Source of the DNA: Alnus glutinosa
Taxonomy: Eukaryota; Streptophyta; Magnoliopsida; Fagales; Betulaceae
Direction of reading: 5' to 3'
Length of the DNA: 64,000 nt
Assembly (NCBI RefSeq): GCF_958979055.1
Contig: NC_084888.1
Location: forward strand, 37,653,804-37,717,803
Below the pieces are notes generated by a model. The model made no database searches and was not told where the DNA came from. It saw nothing but the letters and a program-made list of their open reading frames with translations. This document shows positions 36,964 through 49,887 of the stretch, in pieces. The position numbers were made by a program, and so were the translations under genes. The first letter of the stretch is position 1, and every line of letters begins with the position of its first letter.

Positions 36964-38996
36964 CTAACACTCTGAAGACTGCCGTAGATTCTTGGCAATT
37001 CTCATGCATTCTGCCATGGGGCAGTTTGTCTTGATCGCGTTGGAAGCAATGTGCGACCTACTAGCGGCATACCCCTCCTGCAAGGAAGCAACACGCAATG
37101 TATTTAATCTTTGGATCTCTACGACATTCCCATATGACAATCCGAGTACAGAACACATCAAGTGGGGTGGAGAATTTACCTTATGCAAGGTGTCCATCAT
37201 GATCCTTAGGGGAGGAGAATTTATTTTCGCACGGCTTGCCACCTGGGACATATTACATATAAGTTGCAATTGTATGGCACAAGAGTCATTTCTGGTTGAA
37301 AAGATACTGTAAGAGAACCTCATCCAACTTGATGTACCCAAATGGCAATTTGGGGTCACTTTCATCTATCATCTGTTTCAAAAGTTTCTCAAGATCAGTT
37401 CCTGTGCCACTCCCCACCCACGCCCATTGCTCTGCCAAATTTAACATTTCTGTGAGGTAGGCAGCATCATGAAGAGGCCCTGCCCAAAGGGGCCCCGAAA
37501 CCACATAGGACCCAGAAGCCTGGAAAGAAGTCAAAACAACCAACAAATATTTGCATGTCAACAGTGTAAAGACTACACAAAAATTAGGAAAAAGGTTATG
37601 GCAGGCAATTTTTTAATTAAATGGATGGGATTAAACTTGACTTATATAGTCTTATACCCATGACTCAACACGACCCAAACTCGACATTTAGGACTAATAA
37701 TTTTTTACTTGACCCACGAACTCGATACGAACCTAACACAAAATTAGCAAGTTAATATTAAATTAATATTAAAGGGTTTAACCCATTTAATTATATTCAT
37801 GTTCGATATGATCCAAACCCCCAACACATAAACACAAATTGCCACTCCTAAATGTTTTTCTTTTTAAAAAAAAAAAAAAAAACGAGAGTTCTAAAGCATA
37901 CCTTTGAATCACTGCAGGGGCACCTGATATGACCAAGTTCTTTCCACGAAAATGCTTGAGAATTTCCACACCGGTGGCAGTAGCCGATGAAACCGTAATG
38001 CCTGTCATAAATGATTATGAGAGGCTAAATCACGAAGCCTTTTACACAGAGCACAATCATATACGCACCTGTGATCGACAAGCTTCCCACGATTCAACCG
38101 GAGCATGACTCGAAAAACAGGCCCATGGTACGAATAGTACGAAAACAGGGGAGTAACACGATAGCCCAACACAGAGGCTTCCCTTACAGCCCCGCCTATA
38201 AGCATTCGCAAACCAACCTCATTCGAATACGGCATTGGACGAACATAAGCTCCATATGCAGCTACAGAACTGTCCTAGCCAGAAAAATACGCTGTCAATA
38301 ACGAAGCAGCAAACAACACAACAAACGCATTGCTACAGAAATGAGAAAAAAAAAAAAAAAAACTCACTGGTAAGGCCGGTGACCACCGGAGGTGTACCCA
38401 TCAGTAGAAGTAGCATAAAGTAACCCATCCAATTTCAAAGCGTTCATCGCCGACCTCAGAAACGACGAGTCGCTACCGAACGAATCGACGTCAATGAAAT
38501 CAAATAACTCTCTTTGCAGGTAGCACTCCGCCATGGCACGGTTCGCATCAAAGTGCGTCACTGCCCATCTCCGCTCGTCCCCGAAACCCCTCGGGGCTGC
38601 GCGTGACAGATTCTCTGAGATGATACTCCGGTACTCGTCGTTTGCGTCGTTTGCCAAGACGAAATCGGCCTCGGCCCCGACAAGGTACCGGAGAGACCGA
38701 ATCCCGCAACCGCACAATGCGTCGAGGACTCGCAATTGGCCTTTGGATTTCTTGTAGAGCGAGGCGGCGAGCACACCGAGGTCTCGGCCGGTGGCGCTCT
38801 CGTGCCGGAAGAAGCTCTCGCCGATCTGGAATTCAAGACCCCTTTCGGTCCTGTACTCAGATTTGCAATTCTGGCGTGGGAATTGGTTTGGAATGGTGGC
38901 GAATCGAGGGCTAGGGTTAGGGTTTTGGGTTTTGGGTATTATGGGGTTGAAGAGAAATGGTGAAGGGGATAGGGTTTTAGGAGTGAGGTTTAACAT
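36964..38996 (-). CDS. tRNA (guanine26-N2)-dimethyltransferase, Trm1 family, probably plastid-targeted
   Basis: Six exons (38368-38996, 38069-38269, 37902-38001, 37319-37519, 37180-37242, 36964-37077) encode 435 residues. Family features in order: about 45 Ser/Pro/Asn-rich N-terminal residues resembling a transit peptide; SFFRHESATGRDLGVLAA; the SAM-binding motif VLDALCGCGIRSLRYLVGA; ANDANDEY; the catalytic-region motif DFIDVDSFGSDSSFL; STDGYTSGGHRPY; and YVRPMPYSNEVGLRMLIGGAV. A C-terminal domain carries a Cys pattern (CHRCG then CPC) and KINSPPLRIMM. Trm1 makes m2,2G26 in tRNA. Usual Trm1 proteins have DPFG where this has DSFG; as I recall, the plant At3g56330-like clade shares this. Intron borders fit only if exon 2 starts at 38269, not at the nearby AG six bases earlier. 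Confidence 0.92.
37636..37850 (-). repeat. dispersed GGCAATTCGTGTTCG-type repeat copy, reversed
   Basis: In a Trm1 intron. On the minus strand it begins near AGGAGTGGCAATTTGTGTTT and contains GGTTAAACCC, CTAATTTTGTGTTAGGTTCG and TCGAGTTCGTGGGTCAAG, as in the other copies. Confidence 0.7.
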
Positions 38997-40239
38997 GGCG
39001 GGAAATCGCTGGGTTTGGGTTGGGCTGATCTTGGCGGGTGATGTTAAATATGGGTTAAGTTCAGTGTACTGTGGGGCACACGTGTGTGATCATCCTAGAA
39101 TAAACGACCCTGATGTGTTTGATGATGGTCTTTTTCTTTTTCCTATTCAAAAAGGCAAGAAGGAACGATCAAAGTGACTACTTTACTTAGACGTGACTAT
39201 AGTTTTACATGCATGTTGGGCATCGCTCAAGAAGGGCTTAAACGATAGGAACCACAAACGATCTCTCAAGACCGATCGACCCATAGCTTAACACTAACCC
39301 TACTAAGAATTCTAGCAACACCCAAACCAATAACGCCAAACGCTTCCCATTTCAGGATTCGACCTTAGGGTCTAGCCTCCATTGATATAACCCAAATGCC
39401 ACTAGACACACAACCTTGGTGGTTGTTGGATATGCCTTGATCACATTATTTAGAATCTCGCAATGTCTATAATATGATTCTACCAAATTCTGGATGATTA
39501 ATGATATATGCCACATTTTTACCTTACAACTATCCCGTGAGTTCGGAAAGAGGCGGGCTTTAGCCGAGGCAAGAAAAGAAAGCAAAAAGGAGAAAGAAGA
39601 CATTGTGAGTCCTTGAGGTTAAAAAAACGTTTCCTGAATTCAAGGTTATGGCTTTTCCATGCTGGGATTATGGTTAACTAATGTCACATTTGCGTAGATT
39701 GAGATGATTCTTGTGCTGCTTTGTACGCTTGATATACCCACGAGCCACAAACAACACCTATAGATTTATGCTGTTGTTAGATGATTAAATAACAACAATC
39801 CAGGGTTTTCCATGCTGGGTTTCCATACTAGTATTGACGAGGAAAAGAATATGCTAAGTAGGCTCCTTTCAAAATACAGGCAAGATATTCGTCCTTCAGC
39901 CATATATACACTGTTTATGCTGCAATGTTAAATGGAGCCTTAAATATATTTACATCAACAGCATTAGCGATACTTTGTATTGAAAGCATTACAATATCAT
40001 TCTCGAAAGTTTTGCTCTTCAGACTTCACAGGATAATCAGGATTTAACTTACATTAGTCCGAGACAAACAACTTGAGTAACCTTTTATGTTGCAAATAGA
40101 AAGCTTATGGACAAGGTAACACAACTTGGAGATACAAAGTGCAATGCATTGACATTTTGTTTTTAACTTTCCCAACAAGCTGCATAAATGCTGAGACCTT
40201 CTATGGCTGAACATCTTATGAGCTTGAGCCCCACTGATT
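38997..40239. other. intergenic between Trm1 and alpha-galactosidase genes
   Basis: Trm1 promoter side, then DNA without recognised genes. An 83-codon ATG frame at 39352-39603 (minus) matches no family I know. Confidence 0.6.
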
Positions 40240-43200
40240 TTAAGATGACTTAAATGACGGAACGTGGCACCGTTTGGGGGTGAAAGTATACATCTGACAG
40301 CCATGGGCATCCACTCGGGCACTGAATGATGACACTGCATCTCCCAAAATCTCTTTGTGCTGCAAGCAGTCACGATATTAAGTATAAAATAATATTGGAA
40401 GGTCAAAAACTCAAACCAATTCAAAAGGTAACTAAAGGCTTTTAACTCCTAAGCTTGACCTGTCGAGCTGAGACGAAAGTCGGCCTTAGTGATCCTAAGT
40501 CGTATAAATTGATTTGCTTAGATGAAAAATGCTCCACTTAATCACAATAAGTAATGCTCAAAAGAATTTAACCCTGTTGCATTTGGTCACACACTATATT
40601 GGCCCCACAACTGCTACAGGATGCTGAAAAGGAATGTTCTGGGGCAAGTTTTGACGCATTTGATGGGCACACCAGTTAGGCATGCTTGAAGAGAGAAAAA
40701 AAAGGGGGGGGGTTGTTTAGGCCATCATCAAAAGTGCCTAAATGTCCGTGCAGGTCAATTTCCTCACCTGCCACAAATCTCTAATAAAGACACTCGTGCC
40801 GGATTCAAGCCCAATTTTGTCCCATGCAGCTGTGATAGTTGCCGCTTTCGAACAGCGATTCCAAAGAGCAACAACCAAGCGATGTCCAGATAAAGGACCC
40901 GCCCAAACCTGAAAGAATCATAATTAATGAACCGAGTTTCACATCGATAGTATTATATACAATTAGCCTTGAAAAGTCCAAACAATGTAAACAGACATTT
41001 CTACCCTGATTATTGCTCAGAAAATTTGGCGTGAAAAATACAATTGTATCAGGTTAACCTCACATTTTATGCACCTAGGACATTTTATAGCTTATTTTCT
41101 CAATAAAGAAAACAGAAGCATGTGTACATGCACATAGATTCACACGACCCTAGGTTTAATGAAGTTATTTGATCGCGGTAACAAAGTAGGTAAAAAAATC
41201 CTCTTCCATTAAAGCACCGTGCGAGTGGGTGGTGAAGTTTTTCTAGATTTCAGTTAAGAGAACATTTGGTGTAAAACTACATTTTGCTTGGAAAAGATTC
41301 AAAAGTGTATAAATATGTTTTCTTTTTTAGATTGCTAAGTCGCAAAGTGCACCCAGTGGGTTTTGAATATAAGACTGCACCCTCCATCCATTGTTACCAG
41401 GGGAAGAGATGTCTTTTGAGTAAAAACTCATTGACTTCAAAAGCATTTACATTCTGATATCATATGCAGTAACATCATTTAAATATGCTACAAAGGGGTG
41501 CAAAAGGGGAAAACCTGAAGGCAATCATCTGTTCCTGAAACATAAACTTTCCTTCCCTGAACCCCGAGTGGGTCTGCAAAAAGAAAATTCTTGCTCGCTA
41601 AGATTTGTTACAATGATTGGAAAAGATCATGACATGCAAACGAAGATAGATGCAGTATACTTAGAACTGTTAAAGAAAGCAGAGATAAAGAGAGAGTATG
41701 TTTCACCTTGGTTTATGGCAATGACCTCCTTATTGGTTAGAAGCTCAAAAGTTTCCGCAGTCATGTTTCTTACATCACAACCGACCAAAAGAGGGGCCTG
41801 CACATTTGACCTCAGAGAGTTGTGTTTGTGAAAGGCTAAAAAGGTCAAATTAATGTAGTGTAAGGTATTTAAAAGGTCAGATGGAGCATATATGATTATA
41901 TGTCCTATGCTATCCCAAATGAAGGTTCACTCACAAAGAGTACTAAAAGAATAGCCATAACAGCAGAATTTTTAGCCATACTTGTTAACATTATAGGATA
42001 AAAATAATTTAAAATTTCAGGATGGGAAGAAGGGTGGAATATAGATTTTCTGAATATCATAGAGGCATCACAAGACAATATACAAGTACTTTCTATGAAC
42101 TACTAAAATAAGATCATTTACCGTGAACAAAACACACATGCACACTCCCATATGTACAAGAATAAAAAAGAAAGCCAAATTTCAAGTAGACACCGCTAGA
42201 GAATCCAACCCCAAAGGTTAAGAAATTAGGTGGAGAGGCCAAACTAGTGCATAAACCCATATGAAAGCCCACATCTAACCAATGTGGGACTCCCCAACAC
42301 CCTCCCTCACATCTAACCTTAACCAAATATGCAAATGGCATTGGCACGTGGACCAACAAACAAACAAACAAACTGGGCTCTAACACCATGTTAGAGCACT
42401 CAACCCAAAAACTTAAGCTACTAAGTGGACAAGCCCAACTAGTTCATAAGCCCATACAAAAGTCCATATAAAACTAACATAAGACTCTCTAACACCACAA
42501 AGCCAAACCAGGAAGAAAGTAGAAAGCTTTTGAAAGAAACCTTCATCAAAGCCCAGATGCTAAAATGAGCGCGGTACTCTTGGTATGTCATGCCTCCATT
42601 GCCAACTTCCAACATATCTGGATCTGCCCAGGCATGAAAAATATGGAGAATAAGAAAACTAGTTCACAGTTGGAGTTGATTGCGGCATTTTCATAGACTA
42701 TTTTGTTTTACAAAGATCAATTTTTTACCATTCCATCCACCAGGACCCGCATAGGCTGCCCATTTGTCATTCAGATCGGCAATAGTAGTCATGCTTAACA
42801 AAAAAAGAACAAACACTCAATCAGTGTGACAAACAAAGTCCTAAGTAGAAATTCTACATTTTTGCCCCTGGTGCATTGCATTTTGAACTATGACATGACA
42901 GGGGCAGCATACACTCATTATACCACTTAAGACCTAGAGTCCAGAATCTCAACCTTGCCCATGTATCATTGATGTCATCAGTAGTACGCCAGCTGTTTCC
43001 GACCTTGTCTGCCCATAAGGCTGGGTCATCCACACCCCTGTAAAACCATAACATAAGGTCAAAAATTGCAGTCAAGTTACATGTATACTAATCTGGGTAT
43101 CTAAACAAATAAATCAATAAACTGCATTACCATTCGCAAAGTGAATAGAAAATTGTGCGTCCAGTTGCATTTAGAGCATTACGCATTGGTGGGTATCTGG

Positions 43201-46150
43201 AAATTATTGAACCACATCAAGTCAATGGGAAGCTACTAGATTATGATTATTTGACAACTTAAATGAGACTAAGACGAGGTTATACCTTTCTTTTGGATCG
43301 ATGCCCAGATTGAAGCAGTTGTCATATTTCAAATAATCTACACCCTGTTAAGACAAACATAAAAAAGGAAAAATTAGCTAGAAGTAACAACCGAGTTAAA
43401 GAGGCCATGACTGTACTCCTAACAGAATTCCACATCTGACAAGCATCCTAATTTCTGATTTCAAATTATACTACCAAAATTGTTTACTCACTTAGAAAGG
43501 GAAAAGTGAATTGGCTTGTTTTCAAGTGACACTTGGAAGCATTCCCATATTTCATTTTTGTTTTAACATCTATCAAGATAATATAATTTCACAGTATGCA
43601 CCAGATCATGTAATATTTATGAACTGAATTGTTTGGAGGTCGTGTTGAAGAATAATTTTTAGATATAGCTCCTATTTGCACTGAGGAAACTCCATTCTCA
43701 AGAGATGGACTTGGCTCTAAATATGCCATAGGAAGAAACTAGAAACATGGAAAGGCAATGTAACGACCAAGGGGTAGTTCAATTAGCTAAGGACTACGCC
43801 TCATGAAACGGAGGTTACTAGTTAAAATCTCACATTCCACCCTCCGCTTGGGGCCAAAAAATTAATTATAAAAAAAACAATAGAAAGGCAATGTAAACCA
43901 ATTCCAAACACCCTCCAAGTCAATGAATAATATTTGATATAGTTTATGCACTGTCAAGCAAGTGATAGCAGAAACTAACCCAAGAAGCAAACTGTTCTGC
44001 ATCATTATTTTCATGATAAAGCGATCCTGGTCGAACTTGACATGTAAAAATCCTATTAGATGCAATTAGGTCAGTTAGATGAGTGAGATGGGGATAGAAG
44101 AAGCAGTTTAGGACATTTGACACAGGAATGAATCATCATTTAAAATAAATAAATAACTTATAAGCTTCTGGACTGCAGTAAGAAAGTTGACCTACCCAGC
44201 ATCAGAATAAACTCCAAGCTTGAGGCCCTTCGCGTGTACATAATCAGCAAGAGCTTTAATTCCAGATGGAAAAGATTTTGGATCTGGGACCAATTGACCC
44301 TGCAGAATTAGGAAAGCCACAATAGGAAATTGAAATCTTAGTGCAGCTTCCCATTATTTACTATTGTATGCTAAAAGGTTTCTTCATACGGAAAATGAAT
44401 GTGTGCAAACAGTTAAATCCTAAAAAGCTATATAACTAGAGTGCAAGACAGAATGAAAGTACAGTTATTAGAATAAGACACAATTTTGATCTGTCCCACT
44501 TAAAACAGGTAACTCAAATGAATTGAAAATTAAGAAAAGTAACCTTTAGAACTAATTTAGACTAAAGAACACCCCTTATTAAATATATGGCATTCCCTAG
44601 AGGCTGCAAGATCTACTATTAATGTTCTAGAGTATAAAGTTAGTGAGGGGTATGACTATGTGGAAGTTATAGGATTCAATTGACCTTTGAATTCCGCTTA
44701 GCAGTAGACCAGCAATCATCTGCAGTCCATGAAAATAAATAAGTCGACACTAGACAATAAGTGAAGTCAAACCAAATACTTGAGACATGCCATAGCAATA
44801 CCTATATTGACATACACATAACCTAGCTCAGCCAAACCCGTTGAGATAAGTGCATCAGCTGCCAAAGACCAAAACAGAAATTAGTACTTTGTATGGAGTC
44901 TCATCAATATATATATACACATACATATATGTGTGTGTGTGTGTGTGTGTGTGTATCAACAAACACACAAATATTTTTTTGAACTTCACTTAACCCCACA
45001 ACTCACTTTTTCTATTTTTCAAAATATGCCAATTGCTAAAAGTCATGTTTCAATTGACATCCCAAAACAAGAGAAAAAGGAAGAGGATTCTGTCCATTTG
45101 ATTAAAAACCGAAAAAATAACTGATCAAAGAGCAGTTGCAGATGCATCTAAAGATGGTCTTGCAGATGCAGGCATCAATTCCTCTAGAGTAAGTATTCAA
45201 AAGTTGACATAACAAGGTATGCAGCAGTTTGAATGCATGCTGAGCCTGTTAAGAATTCTTGATGATTAGCAGGCAGAACTCTACCAAATAAGAAATTCAC
45301 CTCTAATTACTCACCGTTAAGAAGGCAATAATGCCACAGATGCAAGTAATATGTGTAAAAACATAAATGGACTTGGCATATACCTACAAAGGCAAATGAA
45401 CCAACCATGATAGAAAGAATAATACACCTGTTTCCTTGATGACTGTCTCATTGATATTGCAGGCAAAGAAATTCCAGCTATTCCATCTGTCCACACATGT
45501 TAGAACATAAATTTTTCATTAGCCTTCATTATGCTTTACAATCAATTTTGAATTTCTCCAAAAGATTTTCTTTTTCCAAAAAAACGACACGCTGAATCAG
45601 CAACAGTGCCCCATAAACTATATCAAATTCCGAACCATATGCAAATTTAGAATACTAGATATACCCACCTCCCAAAACTTAAAATAATAATAATAATAAT
45701 AATTAGATAAACAAATATACATTAGTTTACAATCCCCCCGCCAAAAAATAATGGAGCTCACTTCTTTTACTCATAAAGCCCGTTTTTTCTCTCTGTGAAT
45801 TTTCCAATGACATTAGGAAGAAAAACTAAATAGATTTTTCGAACGAAAACATAAATTTTAGATAACCCAAATCGCATAACATGAAGAAAGATAGGCTAAA
45901 CGAGAGAGAGAGAGAGACGAAAAGAGACGAACCCCATCTGAGGCGTCCCAGCCAAGCCATTGCTGAGTTGGAGAATACCATACTTAGAAGTATCATAAAT
46001 CGCACTAAACGTCGATCGAAACCCGGATTTCTCGCAGCTCTGCAATAGAGGCACTACTCTCCCTTCGATCGCCATCGCAGATACCACCCACCATAGCCAC
46101 ACAACTGCAGAGCAAACAGAGACAACGCTGCTCCTCCTATTCTCCGCCAT
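40240..46150 (-). CDS. AGAL3: alpha-galactosidase, GH27 family
   Basis: Fifteen exons join in frame: 45933-46150, 45428-45486, 44802-44858, 44685-44719, 44196-44299, 43980-44052, 43286-43344, 43131-43196, 42954-43037, 42729-42793, 42541-42623, 41707-41797, 41515-41573, 40768-40908, 40240-40359. The product has 437 residues. The N-terminus has a hydrophobic signal-like segment ([19 protein letters not shown]). GH27 marks follow: [32 protein letters not shown] and the nucleophile Asp190 in YLKYDNC. The acid/base Asp245 lies in [10 protein letters not shown], and [15 protein letters not shown] and [10 protein letters not shown] come after. The enzyme removes terminal alpha-galactose from oligosaccharides or glycoconjugates in the wall, apoplast or vacuole. 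Length agrees with Arabidopsis At3g56310 as I remember it. The ATG at 46150 is the first real one; the frame opens earlier only from TTG. Confidence 0.95.
42194..42494 (-). mobile_element. TRIM-like miniature LTR retrotransposon in an alpha-galactosidase intron
   Basis: Two ~106-bp diverged direct repeats (minus order: 42389-42494, then 42194-42299) share CCCAACTAGTTCATAAGCCC, or near matches, on the plus strand. On the minus strand the first starts TGTTAGAGAG and ends CTCTAACA. It is followed at once by TGGTGTTAGAGCCC (42375-42388), a primer-binding-site variant. A purine run GAGGGAGGG abuts the TG start of the second repeat at 42299. The internal region is about 90 bp and has no genes. The target duplication is not clear. 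Confidence 0.7.
43766..43872 (+). mobile_element. tRNA-derived SINE in an alpha-galactosidase intron
   Basis: GGTAGTTCAATTAGCTAAGG resembles a pol III A box and GGTTACTAGTTAAAATCTCA a decayed B box, followed by GCTTGGGGCC and an A-rich tail. Typical plant SINE layout. Confidence 0.55.
44928..44954 (+). repeat. (GT)n microsatellite
   Basis: About 13 GT units beside an ATATATAC tract, in an alpha-galactosidase intron. Confidence 0.95.
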
Positions 46151-48192
46151 CAATGAGTGAATCCTCCGTTTCTTCGACAACAACGTTAGGAAATGTAAGA
46201 ACCAAGTACCAACGGACGACTATTTTGTTCTCGTACTTCAGATAATGATGATGACGACTCAGGGGGACAAATGTCTCATAATTATGTTTGTAAAAAAATA
46301 CAATAAAATTAGTAGAATCCCTTACACTACTCTTTTACTTTATCTTGCTGTTCAAAGTATTTTAAGCAAAGTTTATCTTCAAAAATCAAAATGTACACGT
46401 GGCTGATAGTCACCGGCTTATTGGTAGAAACCCTTTTGATTTGTTTATTAAATAAATCTTACGTTATCTCTTACAACCTTTTTTTTCTCGTTTGGCAACT
46501 CCCTGTCCTCGTATGGGGAGAATTTTTTTTAAAAAAATGGTAATAAAATGTAATTGATGTGATATAAAGTTTAAAAAATTTATATAAAAAGGTTATATAA
46601 TTTTTTTTATTTAAATAAAAAAAAATATATAAGATCATTTTCAGTAGATTTTCAACCATTTTTCTTAAATATAGGGAACAAAACTACTTTTTACTTTCCT
46701 ATTAAAAAACACCCCACGATAATTCCCTTCATTTTTTCCTACATTATTAAAATATTATTTTTTACTTTTACTTTAATTAAAAGTAGGAAAAAGAAGATAA
46801 AGTAAAAAAGAGAGATAATATATTTTGTGAATAAACAATTGAATGGGAAGTGAATAATGCTTTCCAATGCATTGGGAATCACTATACACTTCTCACGGAA
46901 ACAAAATTTTAGGGAAGCTGATGTTGAGGGATTTTGTAACTTTTTTGAAATTTTTCCTAAAACTTAAGAAATAGACCCCCTTTAAGAAAGCTATTATGAA
47001 TGCTCTTAATGTGATATAAAAAGTGAAAAAAGTTAAAAATGTTTTGAAATTGATTTTTTTTTTTTTTTTGTTTTTCTTTTTGGAAGAAATGAAAATAAGG
47101 GGAGAGAGAGGGGAGGGGATTGCCAAAAAAGTGAAAAAAAAAAAATAAAAAAAAAATATATATATATATATATATAATTGCTTGGTGTGAATTTGATGTA
47201 ATTCCGTCTAAATTATCATATGCATTTTTCTAGTGTGAAAAAGAAGCAGTAATTTTTTTTTAACACTATAATCATATCTAAGTAAAGTAGCTAATTGATA
47301 TTTGATCCTTAATTGACTGGTACGTGTAAAATAAAAGACTAAATTAAGTTAGTAGGTTTAGCAGGTTGAGTAATCACGCAGCCTCAACTTTCAAAGTGGG
47401 TGTTGGACTCTCAACAAAAGAAGAATTGTATAAAATAAATAGGCACTTTTTTTCCTTTGGGTTTGGATGCTAATTTCAATGGCATCGTCACAAATGTTGA
47501 AAAGGGAGGCCTAGAGCTCAGCCCACTATGAGATGTTACTTCCTTTTCAAGAACTCTTTGACAAATGCTAAAACCTACTCTGCTAAATCCTAATAATAAT
47601 ATACCGAGGCTTTTGTTGATCGAGGCCCAATCCCACTTTGATTGTCACAATTAACAATTCAAAACAATTTTTTTAAAAAAAAAAAAAAAAAAAAAAATTG
47701 ATTAACTTTTCAGCGGGAGATTAGTCAGATGTTTAGGTGAGGTCTTATTATTAAATTAAATTCCAAAAGGATTGCCCTTCATTTGATCATGGCAAAGGGG
47801 GTCAAAGAATGTTTTGACCGGGGGAGGTGGCGGAGCTCCATCTTGGCATCTTCCAATGCGAAAGCAGATCGGAAAATGATAAAAATAATTAAATAAATCA
47901 CAATACCCATATATTGAGTCTAAGAGCCTCCTACCTTATCCTTGATAATATTAATTGGCCTAATTTATATAGCAGTTGCGTGATGTTGACCAAATTGGAG
48001 GAAAAAAAAAATTCAAAGAATTCGATCGACATTGTAGCTATTCATTTTTCAAATTAATTTCTTCTAATTTAATTTATTAAATTAATATTTGTTCATTAAA
48101 CCCTTGAAATTAATAAGCACATATATTTCACCAAATTGGATGTAAATTCCAAAGTAAAACCGACGCATTTCATTCAGAAATAGTAAAAACAG

Positions 48193-48230
<38 letters not shown>

Positions 48231-48448
48231 GATTTTGCGATATTCAATTAATGAAATAATAATGGAAATCACATATCCTCCCTATAAGGCTATAACCTTC
48301 TATAACGTGTGTAACAAGTATTTACACATACAAAAATATTGTAATTAACTACGAAGAAGGGGAGAAAAAAAAAAAATCAAATAAATAAATAAATAACAAA
48401 TAGCAAACGCAGTCCAGTGATTTTTTTTCTTGAGCTCTGCATGCATAT
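46151..48448. other. AT-rich intergenic DNA without recognised genes
   Basis: Long A/T runs, an AT microsatellite (about 47155-47176) and a poly-A tract (48193-48227). The first 100-150 bp should hold the alpha-galactosidase promoter. Short ORFs are low complexity. Confidence 0.65.
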
Positions 48449-48820
48449 CTAGTTGTGGACGCTGTTTGTCCCTTTGCTCGGACCAGATTTCGGCATCGGA
48501 CCCTTGGGAAGCCTAGTCAGAAGCAGTGGCCCATATTTCCCGGCAAGTCTGGGAGCTGCGCGGAAGGGCGCTTTGGGCTTGCTGGATTCGTCCATGTCAC
48601 ATGGTAAAACACGCTCAGAGTCTTTTCCCAGTGGATAAGCCACAACAACGGCGTTGTCTCCGGGAAGCGCAAGATACGGAGCTTGTTCGTTCGCTGCAAG
48701 GTTCTGCGGCACATTCAAGAGCCTAGCCGATGAAGGGGATGGAAAGAATATGATAAGAAAGGCGAACAATATAAGCATTGCGGCTGCAAGATGGTGAGGT
48801 TCTGGGTCTGCTTTTGCCAT
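48449..48820 (-). CDS. small secreted peptide precursor, IDA/PIP-like (SGPS core)
   Basis: An intronless ATG frame encodes 123 residues. Residues about 13-32 form a strong signal peptide (LAAAMLILFAFLIIFFPSP), ending near SSARLL. A variable middle follows, and the conserved-looking tail is LPKGPMPKSGPSKGTNSVHN at the very C-terminus. SGPS near a C-terminal His/Asn resembles the processed ligands of the IDA/IDL and PIP families, which signal through HAESA/RLK7-type receptors. LPKG is also IDA-like, but the tail is not a canonical match to either family. A TATA box (TATAAAA, about 48935-48941 on the minus strand) stands about 115 bp upstream of the ATG, with a TTGACC W-box-like site near 48915. 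Coding is supported by GC content above its surroundings, the signal peptide and the promoter. The receptor and role are inference. Confidence 0.65.
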   Translation of the reverse strand: MAKADPEPHHLAAAMLILFAFLIIFFPSPSSARLLNVPQNLAANEQAPYLALPGDNAVVVAYPLGKDSERVLPCDMDESSKPKAPFRAAPRLAGKYGPLLLTRLPKGPMPKSGPSKGTNSVHN

Positions 48821-49147
48821 CAGAGATCTGAGATGAATGGCGGGTGGTGCGCTAGCTTGTTTTGATGAGTTTGGAGGGCGAGGATGAAAGGAACTTTGTG
48901 TTTGTTGTTGAGGGTCAATGGAAATGGGGTTTTTTTTTATAGCAAAAAGGGCATTGACAAGGTCAGAGGTTGATGGAGTGATGGCCGATGTGAAATGCTT
49001 GTATCACACCCTCCGGTACCTTACTCGGAAGTTTTATGCACGCGGCTGGCTTGTTTGACAAGATTTCGAGAGACGACCAGACTTGGCACTTTAATATTGT
49101 AGCATTAAGCTGCCATGAAAAAAGATAAATCAACTCACCTTTGAGTT

Positions 49148-49292
49148 TGGAGAAATGATATACATCTCAACATTTTTTTTTATTAGAATTTAGTTCTAAT
49201 TTGATGTGTCATAATTATATGAAATTATGATATATTTTCCAAAATGATAGATCTCACTGGATTGTGACACATCAGATTAAAATCAAATTCTG

Positions 49293-49326
<34 letters not shown>

Positions 49327-49350
49327 TTTGAATGTCTAGCATTCTTCTTG
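49148..49350. mobile_element. MITE with ~75-bp inverted ends
   Basis: The left side (CTCAACATTTTTTTTTATTAG, AATTTGATGTGTCATAAT) and the right side (ATTGTGACACATCAGATT, a 32-bp A run, TGTTTGAATG) are inverted repeats of each other. No coding capacity. Confidence 0.6.
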
Positions 49351-49887
49351 GGTTTGATTGCTTCCAATAAAAATAAAAATAAAAACTGAAATGAAATAAT
49401 AAACGGCGGAGATGAAATGGTTGGAAATAAATCTATTGTTTTTTTATTAAAAGCAATTTTTACTGTATATTCTTTTCATAAAAAAAAAATAGTAATTTTT
49501 TTACTAGATTGAAGTCAAACTCTCCTTAATTTTTTATTTGACTTAGAGTGTGTTTGGTAGTCCGATTTCGCAGAATAAAAGTGTGATTTTAAATTAAATC
49601 ACACAAAATATGTTTTTTTAAAATTAAAAAAAAAAAAAAAATCAGTTGAAAAACATAGAGAACAAAATGTTTTCAAATCACATAGAATTGAACTATTTTA
49701 AAAGCTAAGCCGTGATTTTACAAAAAAAAAAACTTAACTACATCTTTAAAAAAATATGTTTTTAAATTATTATTATTTTTAACTTCACTTTTTGAATCTA
49801 AAAACTCGAACAAATCCTTAGAGTAAGAACTATATATGGTTCGGTGTATATACTAAGAATGACATTTATCTTATTTTGGATGAATAT

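Noticed and set aside
39352-39603. 83-codon ATG frame on the minus strand
   Set aside because: No recognised motif, signal peptide or promoter; too little to call a gene.
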